Of a stretch of DNA of 64,000 nt, positions 43,603 through 56,972 are shown piece by piece (the first letter of the stretch is position 1; every line of letters starts with the position of its first letter). The position numbers and the translations under genes are program-made. Origin of the DNA: Vanessa cardui. Its lineage: Eukaryota > Arthropoda > Insecta > Lepidoptera > Nymphalidae. A model generated the notes under the pieces. The model was not told the origin of the DNA. It saw nothing but the letters and a program-made list of their open reading frames with translations, and ran no database searches. Location: contig NC_061134.1 of the NCBI RefSeq assembly GCF_905220365.1, positions 1,875,001 to 1,939,000 on the forward strand. The letters are read 5' to 3'.

Positions 43603-43664
43603 TTAACAAAGTTGGAACACAAGTGTATGTACACAAACATACACTGGTATTCCAACTTTGTTAA
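43603..43664 (+). ncRNA. Candidate pre-miRNA-like hairpin (strand undetermined)
   Basis: Two 28-nt arms, 43603-43630 and 43637-43664, pair at 26 of 28 positions around a 6-nt loop. The outer 15 bp are perfect (TTAACAAAGTTGGAA with its inverse); a small internal mismatch zone separates them from a perfect 9-bp inner stem. Size and shape suit a miRNA precursor, but a short palindromic MITE is an equally good reading. I do not recognise a known miRNA. Confidence 0.3.
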
Positions 43665-43701
43665 AAAACATTCAGAAGGGAGTCTCGAGCTCATTATATA
43701 T

Positions 43702-43795
43702 ACACACACACACACACACACACTCACACTCACACACACACACACACACACAGACACAAATGCACGCACGCACGCGTGCACACACACACACACAT
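43702..43795. repeat. (CA)n microsatellite
   Basis: Imperfect CA repeat of about 95 bp with CACT, CAGACA and GCACGCACGC interruptions, about 40 bp from the hairpin. Open frames through it on both strands are artefacts. Confidence 0.92.
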
Positions 43796-44214
43796 ATAAA
43801 GCTTAGCAGACATAACAGTTTATGAATAGTTATACCCCTGTTAACCGCTATCGCTTGAGGCTATGACATAATATCTAAAATCCAACCCCTCGGGGTCGTT
43901 GTCCGGTGTAGTGGGCCGGCTGAAAACAGAGCTTTCAGCGCGACACCACTTCGTTGCTCCTGAACATACGTCGGCTTAGCTATTGATATGGATTTTTACT
44001 TCATTTTACCATTAGGGTACTCTAATATGTAATAACTTTTATTAAAACTAATATTAATTTAGTCATTATGCGATTCGTGACATAAAATATTTTAAATTTA
44101 ACAATGTTATGCTTATGATATGTTCACCATTAAAAAGCAAGCTAATTTTATAAACATTATATATAATTAATTTTACGTATTACATTACATTTTCATAAAT
44201 AGGATGTCGGATAA

Positions 44215-44350
44215 GCAATTGGGCCATCTGATGGAAAGTGCTCACCACCACCACAGACGATTGGGCTGGGAAAAATACATACTATCCACACATTGCCAAT
44301 GCGCTACAAGCCTTGGGAACCACGATTAAAACAGTAACTGCAGAGTAACA
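44215..44350 (-). repeat. Fragment of repeat family F
   Basis: GGGCCATCTGATGGAAAGTG, ATTGCCAATGCGCTACAAGC and CTTGGGAACCACG in reverse. Confidence 0.6.
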
Positions 44351-44581
44351 AGAAACGCAGCTTGTTTCTTCTCCTTATATTTTAAGGGACGAATTCAAGG
44401 TACTTGTAAGTCTTGTAACAACATACTTATTTAATTACAAAAGTATTATTTGCCTAAATAGATTTATTTTATTATAATCAAATATTTCAACTAACAAATA
44501 CATTTTGCATCGGACCGCTTTGCTAACAGTCACGAGACAAAATCCACTTTTGGAAAGTATTTGTAGATCTCATGATAACGT

Positions 44582-44872
44582 AAAAGTAAAGTAAAGTAAC
44601 AGCCTGGAAACTTTCCCATTGCTGGGCTAAGGTCTCCTCTCCCACTAAGGAGAAGGTTTTGGAACATATTACACAACGCTGTTCCAATGCGGGATGGTGG
44701 AATGCACATGTGGCTGAATTTAGATCAAATTAGACACATGCAGGTTTCCTCACGTTATTTTCCTTGTCCGCCGAGCATGAGATGAATTATAAATACAGTC
44801 CTTGCCTGGGTTTGAACCCGAAATCATCGGGTACGATGCACGCGCTCTAACCACTGGGCCATCACAGCTCTC
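44582..44872 (-). repeat. tRNA-derived SINE, Metulj-like (family A), with target-site duplication
   Basis: Near-complete reverse copy with a (TTTAC)n tail on the left and CCACTGGGCCATCACAGCTC on the right. Flanks CTCATGATAACG and CTCATGATATCG form an 11/12 duplication. Confidence 0.88.
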
Positions 44873-44901
44873 ATGATATCGTATTACTTACTAATAATGT
44901 A

Positions 44902-44933
44902 GTTTAGGTTGTCCTTACAAAGACAACCTAAAC
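44902..44933. repeat. 12-bp inverted repeat (hairpin)
   Basis: GTTTAGGTTGTC and its exact inverse with an 8-nt spacer, just outside the SINE. Confidence 0.7.
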
Positions 44934-46189
44934 ATTTGTTTGTAACTGTAGATTATCTGAGCACATAAAACTATTTGCTTAATTCGCAACAGTAAGCTTA
45001 CAACGGAACAAGGAAGCCCCTTCGTGTGAAATTATCTCGTTTCCACAGAGCTTCACATGATGCGAGGGGCGCCGTGTCTCAGACATAATTAAAATTACTC
45101 TTGTAGAAAACGAAACTTGACAGACGAGCGAAAGGAATACGTCTGTTTTATGATCGACTACAAAAAGTTGATGCGTTGTTTTACAGCTGCTCGAATTAAA
45201 CCAACTTAAAAACGAGCATGACTTTTCGATGTTCATGTTTTCATTTTTCTGTGTTAAAGATTTGTTTTATTTAACTAGCTAACTAACTATAGCGAGGAAA
45301 TCAAATCAAATAATTATTTATTATAGCATTCATATAACAAAATATAAATGTTATATAAATTAAAATCATTTCGATATATTATTTGACAGACAAAGCTTAC
45401 TATTTATTTCACCAGACATATGCATAGATACACACGTTTTACTCGCTGAAATTGAAATGCTGATGCAGTTTGCAGACGTTTTGCTCCTTCTCTCAATTTC
45501 AATTTATTGATAACTCTTTCACACATGCGGGAGTGAACAGGATAGCAAGTCTTTCAGTCTCGTCAAATTATTTAGAAGATTGATCGAATTACTCATATTT
45601 TTTTAACCAAACAGATATCTGAACTGTTTCAAGTTACCTTTTTTAATTTTACAAAAACATAACGCAGTTTTACTTTACTCATCTCTATAGGATCGTATAC
45701 GATCGATATCGATACCTTAATCAGAAAAATATATAGGTACTACAAAGTTTTAAAAATAAGTAAAACAATTACGTACAAAAAGAAACATCTCAAACGTACA
45801 ACTGGCAAACTCTCGAGAGCACAGTGACAAATGATCCACGCGGTTAGCCAGAACAAAACCCAAAACACTATATATCAGTACTCAAATGACACGAACGAAC
45901 CACTGACCCAGATAAACGTATCAATCGAAGCTGTGTAAAGTATAATTAAACTTGAGGTAAGCACAATCAACTCCGAAGGTGTAACAGTTATACGAACAAG
46001 ACAAGTTGTCAGGTCTCGACAGTCAAGGACGTGTTGTATTCGTGCCTTACTTTTGTACGTACATTTACTGAATACGATCAAAGGAATTCATAAATAAATA
46101 ATATAAAAGTAGCCAAAGCCAAATAAATCCCATATGAGACCCAGAGCTCTTCATGAGATGGTTTGTAATTTATACCACGATGTTACTGC
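44934..46189. other. Intron 1 stretch, no gene seen
   Basis: Minus frames of 85 codons (45236-44979) and 68 codons (46081-45875) have no recognisable domain. Confidence 0.45.
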
Positions 46190-46345
46190 TGCTAGAATGA
46201 AATTCCCAAACTCATTTATATTACCTAGCAATGATTTCCTTCACAGCTGAGCACTCCATGAAATATAAACACACATTAATAATACGAAAACACGGTCCAA
46301 ATTGAACTCGCAACCTTCAGTTTAAATCAAGGTGTTTTAATCTAT
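46190..46345 (-). repeat. Strongly diverged family A SINE
   Basis: GATTTCCTTCACAGCTGAGC, ATAAACACACATTAATAATA and AATTGAACTCGCAACCTTCA follow the family order in reverse. Confidence 0.5.
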
Positions 46346-46367
46346 ATTATTTCGACTTAACAACATA

Positions 46368-46612
46368 ACGTCGCAGATCCTGCAAAAGTCGCTATCTGTT
46401 TTCTTTTCATATTTTTCGACAGCTGTGCCGTAAATTAATCTTTATTTCAATAAAAACTATTTTGTCATTACTTCTATATTTTAAAAGTTTACAAATTTAG
46501 TTATGTGGTATTCAAACATCAAAATTTCCATATATTGAAATAACGACTAAAACACAACAATCGAAAAATATGAAAAAAAAAACACATAGCGACTTTAGCA
46601 GGAGTAGCGACG
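46368..46612. mobile_element. MITE-like element with ~54-bp imperfect inverted termini (family J)
   Basis: Left arm CGTCGCAGATCCTGCAAAAG..TCGCTATCTG..CATATTTTTCGA is repeated in inverse at the right end (TCGAAAAATATG..CAGGAGTAGCGACG) with few differences. About 245 bp, non-coding. Confidence 0.75.
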
Positions 46613-48667
46613 ATATTCTAAAATAAATTACCGTTTAATTATTAAATTTATTGAGAGTAACAATTTAATAAAAGTATTTAATTCATCATATAGTTAGGAC
46701 TGTATTTTTTACAAACAAAAGAACTGAGTAACAGTTAAAACGATGTCAATGCTCTTGCCTATTATGTTGGCCTTTGGTATTTCCATCCAATACCAGCTTA
46801 CCAAGTGAATTATTGGTTTGTATTTAGCCAATCTCGGATCTACTTTACGTAGTCCGCTATCTATGATTGCCTTTTAAAGGGTTCGTTACTGCCACGATCA
46901 CATAACCTTTGCTCTCGCGTGAAGAGCTAGATCGAGGGCTGTTGCGTGCTTAAGTAAGCTCATGGTTTATAATGGTCTCGTACAGGAATTTGAAATTCTT
47001 TGAATTTTTGTCAAAGCTACGCTAACCTATATATTTATGTAGAGAAAGAAGCGAAACATCTCTATGTGTTACTATCGATATATATTAAAACATAGGTAAG
47101 GTACATATACACTGTGTACGTCGTACAAACAGTAAGACCCTTCCAATATTTTCATGTGCATAGTTTTTATAATGAGTCGGATAAAATATGATATATTTGA
47201 AAAGGTTATTTTACTCTATTTTACTTTTAAACATGAATCGTGTCCAAAGAGGTTCTACTTCAAATGTAAACCAAATTAATATTCACAGCGTTGATTTATC
47301 AATAAGCTCTTACTTATTACCACGTGTTCTGACTGTTAAGTACCATCTATAATATTGTTTTGTATCTTTTAGGTTTTCGTCTAAATAAATAAATACCAAA
47401 AATATAATTAACCGTTATCACTTTTAAAATTTCGGATAACATACATACCTACATATTTAACGAGATCTATTTATAATTTTATTTCAAAAAGGTCAAAAGT
47501 AATACAAAAAGCAAGGCTAGATATTATCTAGCAATTGCAAAAATGGTATAATTAGTTAGAATAGCGGAAACATAGTAACATACTATCATAATTAGCTACA
47601 TGCGGTTTTTCCGCAATAATATTATCTGTACACGTAGCTACAACGGATGTTGACAGTACACCGTACACAAAAAAAAAAAAACGAAAAAAAAATTAACGAC
47701 TTAAATTTTATGAATCTCAAAATAGCTTTTCCGAAAACCCCTCAGAGGGTTGTACGAAGCCAAATTTCCAATGATCCTTTACTTATTAATAGTTACGGAG
47801 ATAGCGGCAAGACAAACATCCTGCTGTAGTGGAACGGTGTGGCATCGAAAGTACATTCACTTAAAATAACATCATTTGGCGCCGCTGACGTACTCGCCGC
47901 TGCGATTACATTGATAAGCGCAGCGAGCTATCGGGAGTCAATGAATGCTTAGTTCATTATTACTCAAACAAAACAATAATACTTACTAAAACATGCTATT
48001 ATGATATACATAGCGGTCGACGCTCATAATAATTGATTATAAATAAACATTACTTATTAATTTAATAAAATAGAATAGTAAATAGAACACGAGCTACAAA
48101 AAATGTTTCAAGAAACATGTTAAAAGAGATCAAATAATAAATTCGATATGAACTTAGAAATAAGAAGCAATTAATTAGAAATATTCCTATTTACTCCTCC
48201 AATTACGCCCAAAGATTTTCTTGGGAACAATAATGGCCTAAAGGGTCCCGATCGAACATGCGACTTTTTACATCACTAGGCAACCCTTAAACCTTTTTAA
48301 ATTTACCTTACATGGTTCAGTTATCAATTGAAATCATTTATTATTAGCAATCCAAAAAATATCACAAAGAAGATCGCTATCGCGTCCATACAAAACGAAG
48401 GTGCATACACAGTTGCATTGCGCAGTCGCATCACGAATACCACTTCCTTCCGGTCAGCAGGGAATCGAAGTCACTACTCATTGCACTAGAATGTATTGAA
48501 TGTTTTACTCCAAGGACCAATGACACAGAAAAGTAAAGCTGCATGAACTGAATCAGTTACCATAAGAGGACGTACCTATTACCTAGATATTATAAAAGTA
48601 GGTCTAAAAAAAAGAGGTGTCTTGGGACACACAGTTCAAAAGAAGTTTAAATAACGGCGCAGTGAAC
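46613..48667. other. Intron 1 stretch; GC-richer island at 47870-47950
   Basis: Mostly AT-rich. Around 47870-47950 lies TGGCGCCGCTGACGTACTCG and GCGCAGCGAGCTATCGGGAG, unusually GC-rich for this intron. A tRNA-like shred lies near 48240-48290. No gene established. Confidence 0.4.
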
Positions 48668-48838
48668 AGCACAGGGTGACTGAGTCAGTATCACTACAGG
48701 CACAGGGGACATAATAGTTTAGTTCCCATGGTTCTTATGCGGCACATTGGCGATGTGAGGAATGATTAAAATTTCTTAAAACGGTAATATCTTTGGGCGA
48801 TCACTTAACATTACGTGGTCAATTTGCTGCCTATCGAT
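48668..48838 (+). repeat. Repeat family F, diverged
   Basis: CACTACAGGCACAGGGGACA, TAGTTCCCATGGTTCTTATG and GGCACATTGGCGATGTGAGG. Confidence 0.65.
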
Positions 48839-48889
48839 TCAATAAAATAAATATCTGGGATCTATCGACATATATATGACAATAAATCT

Positions 48890-49005
48890 TAAAAAAAGAG
48901 TAAATATTGAGTGGCTTGTCGGTTCAAATCTATCTATTTTCCAACCGGTGGTAGCTTCACTTAATACAGTTGTTAAATAACGATTTTATAGTGCTTGTTT
49001 TTACA
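48890..49005 (+). repeat. Short repeat family C, diverged
   Basis: GTGGCTTGTCGGTTCAAATC and CAACCGGTGGTAGCTTCACT. Confidence 0.65.
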
Positions 49006-49674
49006 AAACAAAACATTTATATATTTATTAGACGAAATCCTACTATTAAATATATATAAAATATATTTTCATTTGATTTATAAAATTTATGACTAAATTA
49101 TAAAGATACATTGACAGTACTACTAAAATTGCTTTTCGAAACACGACGTATATTACAATAATCGTCGGTGATGACAGTTATACGAATACAGCGGTAAGGA
49201 GAAATTACGTAAACAACGGATCAGATAGTACGAACAACTAAATACGTGATCAATATTTCATAGACACAGATGTAAACAAAACGTTAGATAGTATCAGACG
49301 TCGACGGGGACAATAAGTCGACTCGAAAAGACATTTCGCAACGTGTTGACTCATTCGTGTTTGAAACAAAAGGTAGATAAACTTAACTATATATTATGTT
49401 CAGACGTGAAGAGATACTAATCTATTAAAAATATATTTAGAGATTATATATATAATCATGTACATATATATACTTCATTCCAATCATAAGAGGAGAAAAG
49501 TCAAATTAAAAATATTTGACGGCAAATTGACGCATTATCATTTGCCGAGAACACTATGGATTTCTGAAATAGCGTTTCGAATTTCGAAGAACTTGCTATC
49601 GAAACTAAATTTTAAGTTAATATAAACCGTTAAGTGTAATAATGCTGCATTATAAATAAATAAAAATAAATATA

Positions 49675-49896
49675 AATATGAGACAACGTCACATACAGTA
49701 CTCTGATCCCAATGTAAGAAGCTAAAGCACTTGTGTTATGGAAAATCAGAAGAAACGACGGTACAACAAACACACAGACCCAAGACAACATAGACAACTA
49801 ATGATAAACAACATCGACTCGGCTGGGAATCGAACCCGGAACCTCGGAGTGGCGTACCCATGAAAACCGGTGTACATACCACTCGACCACGGAGGT
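49675..49896 (-). repeat. tRNA-derived SINE family B, full length
   Basis: ATGAGACAACGTCACATACA, GACTCGGCTGGGAATCGAAC (B box in reverse) and CACTCGACCACGGAGGTCGT. An 88-codon frame over it is incidental. Confidence 0.85.
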
Positions 49897-50091
49897 CGTC
49901 AAATAAAGATATATTAATCAAATACTTTTCGTCGTACACATTATACCTAATTGAGTAATTAGTAAATCGCATGAAATACGTAACGTATGGTTTGTTTATC
50001 ATAATTCCGTCTTCAATCGGAATAGGCTATACAGACGTTGATATAATATAGTATGTAATTTCAAATTTCGAAAAAAGTATACAGTTGTTAT

Positions 50092-50205
50092 AGAACTACT
50101 TACCGGTTCTTTTTAGAAGAATCTACTCGCTGAACCAATAAGGAAAGGATTTGTTGTTACATCTTACATTTGATTTAAACTTATAAATGTCGATTCAAAA
50201 AAAAT
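50092..50205 (+). repeat. Diverged repeat family C
   Basis: ACTACTTACCGGTTCTTTTT, GAAGAATCTACTCGCTGAAC and 'aaatgtcgattcaaaa'. Confidence 0.5.
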
Positions 50206-51933
50206 TAAAGATACACATAGACCTTACAAAGTATGTTTCGCACAACTCTAAAGTATCTCTAATCGCCAGAACTATTTACACTACAGAAAGTAAATTTATA
50301 ACGAAATCAATACGGTAACTTTAGTAGGAGTTGATGGCGCATTGGTTGTCAAAGAAATAATCAATATTTCATACAGAACCAATGTATTTTGAAGTAGCTT
50401 AAAAAAAATCAAAAATCGAACGTACTAAAAATATCATAAATAGCTTGTATGTGTATACAATTGAATCAGTAGATAAAAATATACAAATAGGCAAAGCTAT
50501 AATTAGTCGTGCGTGGCAAGCGTCATTCATGGTACGAGTAACAATATACGGAATTAAAACCGATGAATCAATGAATCGATACCGGCGCCGTTTGAGTACG
50601 ATAATTTCGTGGAACAAAGCGTATTTTATCGATTAGAAACATTGAATCAATTGCTCGTTACGTCACTTTGATATAAAACAATCAAACATATAGAATGTTT
50701 AAGAGTGAGTTTGCCGAGTGAAATTCGAGCAAAATCATTAAAAAAAAAGATAAAGAAACAATACAGACGAATTGATAACCTCCTCCTTTTTGAAGTCGGT
50801 TGAAAATAGTCGAACATAATTTCTTCTCATATTTCCTAATATATTTTTTATTGATATTTCAAAAAATTATAGACGATTAAAAACCAGAAGAAAATACTTT
50901 ATTTTTTAATATTCTTAAGGCACCAAACTAGTTTTCCTTTGCCTATTAGTGTGTACGTAATTTAAAAAAAAAGATTTCATTACAAAGTTTGGAAGTACTT
51001 GTTTATTTAGTAAGTTTACATCAAAATGATGATGATGAAATGTGCATAACATATTAAATATCTTCGTGTTTATACAACGACGACGTAGCTCGAAGGACCA
51101 AAGCCCAATAAAGACTGCAGACAACTGAATACAGACGATATCGATCCAATTGCAGGCCAATAGCTTTTGCAGTCATGCATAACTAACACGACGATGACAG
51201 ACCAGCTCCTTGATTCAATTATAACAATTGCAAGGAAGATTTTTTTTGTCAATCATTAAATCTATACATTACCCATTCATACAAAACTAGTATCCGTTTG
51301 TGATTTCAAGTTGGCTTCCTAAGTCATTACTATTTGCAAGTCATCAAAATCAATTAAATCATTCTTTGTCCAACTTTTTGTCCATATTATAAAACAGAAT
51401 AAATTATATTATAGGTAGTATCGTAGGCAGTATTTAGCAGGTACCGTTAATTGTTCGACGGTTGGTATTAACAAAATAAGCTGTATAGCGAAAGTTATAC
51501 CTTATATATATAACAACAAAGTTACATTTTATACGCATAATCATAAATATTGTTAACCGAATTAGGTAATAATAATAACTATTTACAGCATTTTATAAAT
51601 TCCCTCGGAATACCATAAAAAGCAATATTCTGCTTCGGTTCTAGATTCTTTAATTTTCAATTTACAATATAAATTTGAAGCGGGTTGAACTGCGGGGTGC
51701 CTCTAATATTTTATATAGCTAAATCGATTACTTTTTATTAAACAAATAATTATAACCAAGGTTAATGCTTTTTGTCGCACAAAATAAGTATAAAATTTGA
51801 ATTACGCTCAGTTCCCCAGCGCAGTTAGAAATAAATTGAATATTTTTTTTATAATTGTTTAATTTGACACAGTTCTACAATTTAACATGACCTATAATTC
51901 AGGAACTATATCTCTGTAAACCGCTGATTATCT

Positions 51934-51937
<4 letters not shown>
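50206..51937. other. Intron 1 stretch, no gene seen
   Basis: AT-rich. Minus frames around 51252-50915 are short and unrecognised. Confidence 0.5.

Positions 51938-52008
<71 letters not shown>
51938..52008. repeat. (TA)n microsatellite
   Basis: About 70 bp of uninterrupted TA dinucleotides. Confidence 0.95.
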
Positions 52009-52009
<1 letters not shown>

Positions 52010-53429
52010 TAAGATTTAATTAAGTATTACCTAAGATTAAATTAAAGAAAATTATTACTAAGTGTAGTGTAAATAGAGTAGCGTGTTTTTTTCTACAATT
52101 ATAATAGGTACTTAATTTGTAACTGTAATTATAGGTATTAATTTTATTTTTGTGTTCGCCTTACGTAATGTTCTAAATTAACCTATGTTGTTCTTAAAGT
52201 TTATTTTGCTTTAATAAAACATTTTCTTGGAGAATACCGTAACTTATCATTGATTTTTTTCATCAACTCGATCGAAAGATATACTTGACATAATTACAAG
52301 AACTCGAGAGCAAATCAAGCCTTGATACATTTTGCTGCATTATTTATTTGGTACTTCTTGAATACTCGTGAGGGTAAATATCGCACTACCGGGCAAAGAG
52401 CTACTTATGAAGAATTTAAATAACAACTAAAGCACGTCATGAAAATCCATCCTCACTCGGATTTAAATCCAAAATCTTCATTTAAATAACATATTATATT
52501 TAGTGGACTATCTGATGTACACTACTGTGTTAGCGTTTAGTTTTTGAACGATAACCGGCGGCGAGCTGTCAATGTTTTTTTTTTTGACGGATAAAACGCC
52601 ATTGCATGGGAATGGCGAATGAGAATGTCCCGTCAGAGTTGTGTCAGTGTGTGTCAGTGTCGTGACATTGAAACAAAAACTGTTAAATACACTTGATTGT
52701 GTTTTCAATTCATTTAAGAAGTTCGGATGTACTCATTCAATATCTGTTCCTGCTTGTGACTTTCAACACTCGAGTTACCTATTCTTTAATGACTTAAAAT
52801 AGAACGAACGCAAGACATACGAGAGATGGTAAATGTCCTATGGTATAATGATGATGATTGAGGAAACAACTTAGAAGGACGCGATATCTAGCTTTCCAAT
52901 TGCAACAGAATCATTGTTCACGGAGCTAGCGTGACGATACATTAACGATAATATACATCGCGTTGTTATATATTTTGCAATCTTTTGTTTAGAACAATGT
53001 AATATTGTCACGGCATTATTTAGATGAGGCAAGTGCCATTATGATGTAGGCCGGTCATTATATGACCTAATGCTGGCTGTAATCAGACCTTTAGGACTTT
53101 AGTACGGATGTAAAATAGAACGAATGCAAGGCATAATTCTTGAAAATTTTAATATAAAATTGCGTATTAAAGGGAGACACTCACGCGATGGGATAATTAT
53201 ACGAATTTTGGGTCACGTGACTAAAATGGAGTTTAATTTCGACGCATGATACTTGTAATTTTCATTAGCGTGTATATGGGTAGGCTTGACTTATAACTGC
53301 CAACATTCCATGGCTGTTTAGCAGAATTAATTAACAGAAACCATATTGCGGTATCAACATTATAATTTGTAAGTTTAAAATATATCTGATACTGTCCTAA
53401 AGGATTTCATTCATTGGTCATTCTCAAGG
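52009..53429. other. Intron 1 stretch, no gene seen
   Basis: AT-rich; a short GTGTCAGTGTGTGTCAGTGT run at about 52640. Nothing else assigned. Confidence 0.5.
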
Positions 53430-53690
53430 GTGACCAGCCATTATTCAGAGCATATTATAAGTACACAAGTGTTTGCGCAATACTCTCACATAACCGATGG
53501 GATTTCGATCTGACACGACCGGAAACCTTTGGCAGGCGTTGTAATGTTACATTACTGCCTTCCAACTTCGAAATGCCACTTAGAATATCTCACCCCAATA
53601 ACTTTGATTGTACCGACCTGGAATTTGAACTCTGAACTCACGACATTAGGATCTACGACCTCGTGAGCTATTAAACATACTAACGAGTCT
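53430..53690 (-). repeat. Diverged tRNA-derived SINE (third family)
   Basis: AACCGATGGGATTTCGATCT, GACACGACCGGAAACCTTTG and GAATTTGAACTCTGAACTCA (B-box region in reverse). Same family as 20070-20335; the 73-codon frame here is part of it. Confidence 0.55.
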
Positions 53691-54718
53691 TAATATATTC
53701 TAGCAAAGAAACGAAAAAAAAAAAAACAATTGAAGAAAAACAAGACAATGGGAATTAAAAAAAAACAGTGAACTATCTAAACGAGATCTCAAAAAGGCAA
53801 TATAAACTTGCGGCTGGCTAGCGGACAATTTGTTACAGCAACGTCTGGAATCCAGAGACAGGTTTCAATTAAGTTGAGTGGACTCCATACATACGTGTCT
53901 AGTATAAAAATAAACGATACGTTTTAAATAAACTCGTGTAAATCGGAGACTGCGGTATATTTTCTGATCGAATTTCTGGTTACTTCATTGAGTAGCTCTT
54001 TCAATGCTAACGATTAGCTTGAATACGATTAAACTTATTTCATCAGTTTACGAAACTACACGAAGGTCGTGCCTTTTTTTCGACGCGCCAAATATGGTCG
54101 TATTAAGAGCCAGTGGTCCGCTGATCGGTGAAAAAGTTCGCGTCGGACACGCAACGCATTCGAGAGGAATGTTGATATCTCATATTTTTATTTCTGTCTC
54201 GATTTATTAATCGTACCTTTATCTCATCCCAATAGAATCCATAGTACCCTTACTAATGTTTACTAAATACATTTTAAAGATAACACTCTCATAATACTAC
54301 TAGCTGTGCTTACCAAGTAAATTAAACCCCCTTAAATTTAAAATTCCAAAAATATTTTCGTAAGCGTAATTGCATTATAAGATAAACTATTATTGAAATC
54401 CAGCTTCAGACTCATAATTTTCGGGTATGCGTTAAAAGTCAATCAAGACAAACTATTTGATAAATGTAGTATCAATTACAATCTTGTTTAATGTATCATC
54501 AAATATGAAAGAAAGTGAGAAACAAGTGAGACAGGTATGTTTTTTCGTAATAATATGAGAGTGATCCTCAAGTCGGAAATCGTTTATCTAAAAATATAAT
54601 TTAAATAAAACGCAGCCATAGCATTTGTATTAAACTCGCAGTGGTATAAATGCACTTCAAACGGTTCCCAACAAAGAAAGGAAAGAGTTAAAAGGTCGCC
54701 TGGCAGCCACATGTGTGA

Positions 54719-54726
54719 TGACGTCA
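54719..54726. promoter_or_regulatory. CRE-type palindrome TGACGTCA
   Basis: Lies in a GC-richer stretch with CAGCTG E-box about 15 bp on (GGTCAGCTGGTCACG). Third of four in intron 1. Confidence 0.35.
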
Positions 54727-54799
54727 GTCGGTCAGCTGGTCACGATGATAGCTTGTACTCATTCAAGCACTGTTAGCTTCCTTACGTATTTCATTAATT

Positions 54800-56789
54800 A
54801 TTTACTTGAATAATTTAAAGACTACGTACAGTAAGGGAATTAATTAATTTTATACGAGAATAGTATCCTATTCATTTAACTAAAAACATGCAAAAGATAA
54901 TTACAAAAAAAATAATTTGATGAACGATACCCTTTCATAAAACTTTTATTAGTTAAGTTTTGAATTAGAATCAGCAGAACTAATTGTATATTTCATCGTA
55001 TCTTTATTCGGTAATTAGATATGTTGTATATATGATAGTAATATAGCTACCGAAGTATGCACGTTTCGATGAGTAATGATACTTTTTACTACTGCTAGTA
55101 TTTTGCTTAAACTTCTCTTTATAATTGGGCATAGCGATCAAGGTTTTAATAATTAAGTATCACAGAAAAAAAATATAAAAGTCATTGTAAAGTACACAGT
55201 TACGTCAGATTTTATTAAATGAATATGATCAAAGATTGGCATTATTTATTTCGAATTGTTTATTGAAATTTTTGGTAAAATCTTACCACCAAATAAACAC
55301 AAATGTCAAGATAAACTTACTAAATTCTAGAGACATTTTAAACGATCACCTGACATTTGGTAAAGTTGACACAGTTGCGCAAAAAACCGTAACAAATCGC
55401 AAACCCATAAATCTCACACAAAGGAAAACCGATTACAAAGATAACAATGTACAATGACTATACTATTTAAATACGCTGCATTTTGGTGACTCATTAATTA
55501 TATACGAATATGGTATTTTTATACGATTGATTTTTTTAATCGTAAATATATATTTTTATATGATTTGAATTACCGATAACAATTTATTTTGCGATTTATA
55601 TTCCGTTTCGTTTAATCAAAGCATTCCCTGCTCAGAAAATTGGTCATAAATTTCAGAACACAATTATACGAGTCCTTCTATTTTCAAAGTAAAAAAAAAA
55701 ATCAAATCAAAAATCGAATTTCGAATATTTTTCGTCAACAAATATCCAACGGAAATTTTAAATATTGGTTTATTTTATTAAAATGGAACAAATTACCATA
55801 ACTTATCAAGTGACGGCTCATTGATCCGATCCGCGTTCTTAGACCGAGCGTAAAACGATATTCTTGAATGTCACCAACAACCAGACCGTGGGAAGTGCGT
55901 TTTTTTATGTAGCTTTTTGTCTTGGGGATGTTTCAAAACACGATAATGTATATCGATAGTTATTTTGACCAAGAATTTTGAGGAGCATCTCTATAACAAC
56001 ATAACATGTTTCCGCTAGCCGGTTCGCTTATGTTCGGCAGGGAAGAGCAGTTAGGTTACCTAAGCCTCTACTGTACCTCTAACATCGTATAGGCAATTTT
56101 AATGATTTGACGGTTGACTAATAAAACATTAATTAGATAAACATACAAAGTCACTTTGACGTTCATAATATTCGTAAAGAATTGGTTTGTAAACAAATGT
56201 ACTTAGATAATTATATGAGAAGGTAGCAATAAAAAAATAATAATTATTATTATAGCAATAGTTCTGAAAGTTGCTTTACTTTCACTAATAGTTTACAGCC
56301 ATGATCGTTAGTTACATGTTAAAAAAAAAATAACTTTTAACTTTCGAACCATCCAACTGGTTTAAGTATTTAATTTGACAAAACTTTCTTTGAACGCGAC
56401 AAAAAAATCAATCTATCGATCGTCCGGTCTATTAGAATAATTATAAGAACATAAAAAAAAAACCTGAATTAATAATCATTGTACGATGGGTCCTTTATAA
56501 GATAACAAAGTAACGCTGCATATGAAACCTTATCGCATTGTCATAAGAGCTATAATAGCTATTATATGAACTAGAGTGTAGTGTGTAGTGTCAAACAGTG
56601 TCAACGACCTGTTTAAGATGTTGTATATTTGTGTATCAGTATGTGAAAAGAATACAAAAAGTTATCATCTCGTATATTTTAAGCGGGCATGAGTCACTGG
56701 TGAAGAGATTTAAGAGGTTTGACCTGCGAGAAAATTACAATATATCAATATGTCATAATTGATTGCTTTTTAAGGACCTATTCACTTGA
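54800..56789. other. Intron 1 stretch, no gene seen
   Basis: AT-rich, no recognised repeat or coding signal. Confidence 0.5.
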
Positions 56790-56972
56790 CTTGGTGGTAC
56801 GTACGCATTGTACTCATATATTCTACCACATATTGTTTTAAAGGGTGAGTGAGCCAGTGTAACTACAGGCACATTGGTGATGTAAGGTATGGTTAGTAAA
56901 ATTTTTACAGCACTAATGTTTATGCATTGTGGTGACCGCTGACCATCAAGTGGTTCATTGCCCATCTATATA
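56790..56972 (+). repeat. Repeat family F, partial
   Basis: AAAGGGTGAGTGAGCCAGTG, TAACTACAGGCACATTGGTG and ACCATCAAGTGGTTCATTGC. Confidence 0.7.

Noticed and set aside
43521..43806. Val/Cys-rich and Thr/His-rich frames
   Set aside because: They are translations of the (CA)n microsatellite.
53414..53635. 73-codon frame on the plus strand
   Set aside because: It lies within a diverged tRNA-derived SINE also seen at 20070-20335.
54004..54210. 68-codon plus-strand frame in a GC-richer stretch
   Set aside because: No recognisable domain and no splice or promoter support; noted only as composition change.
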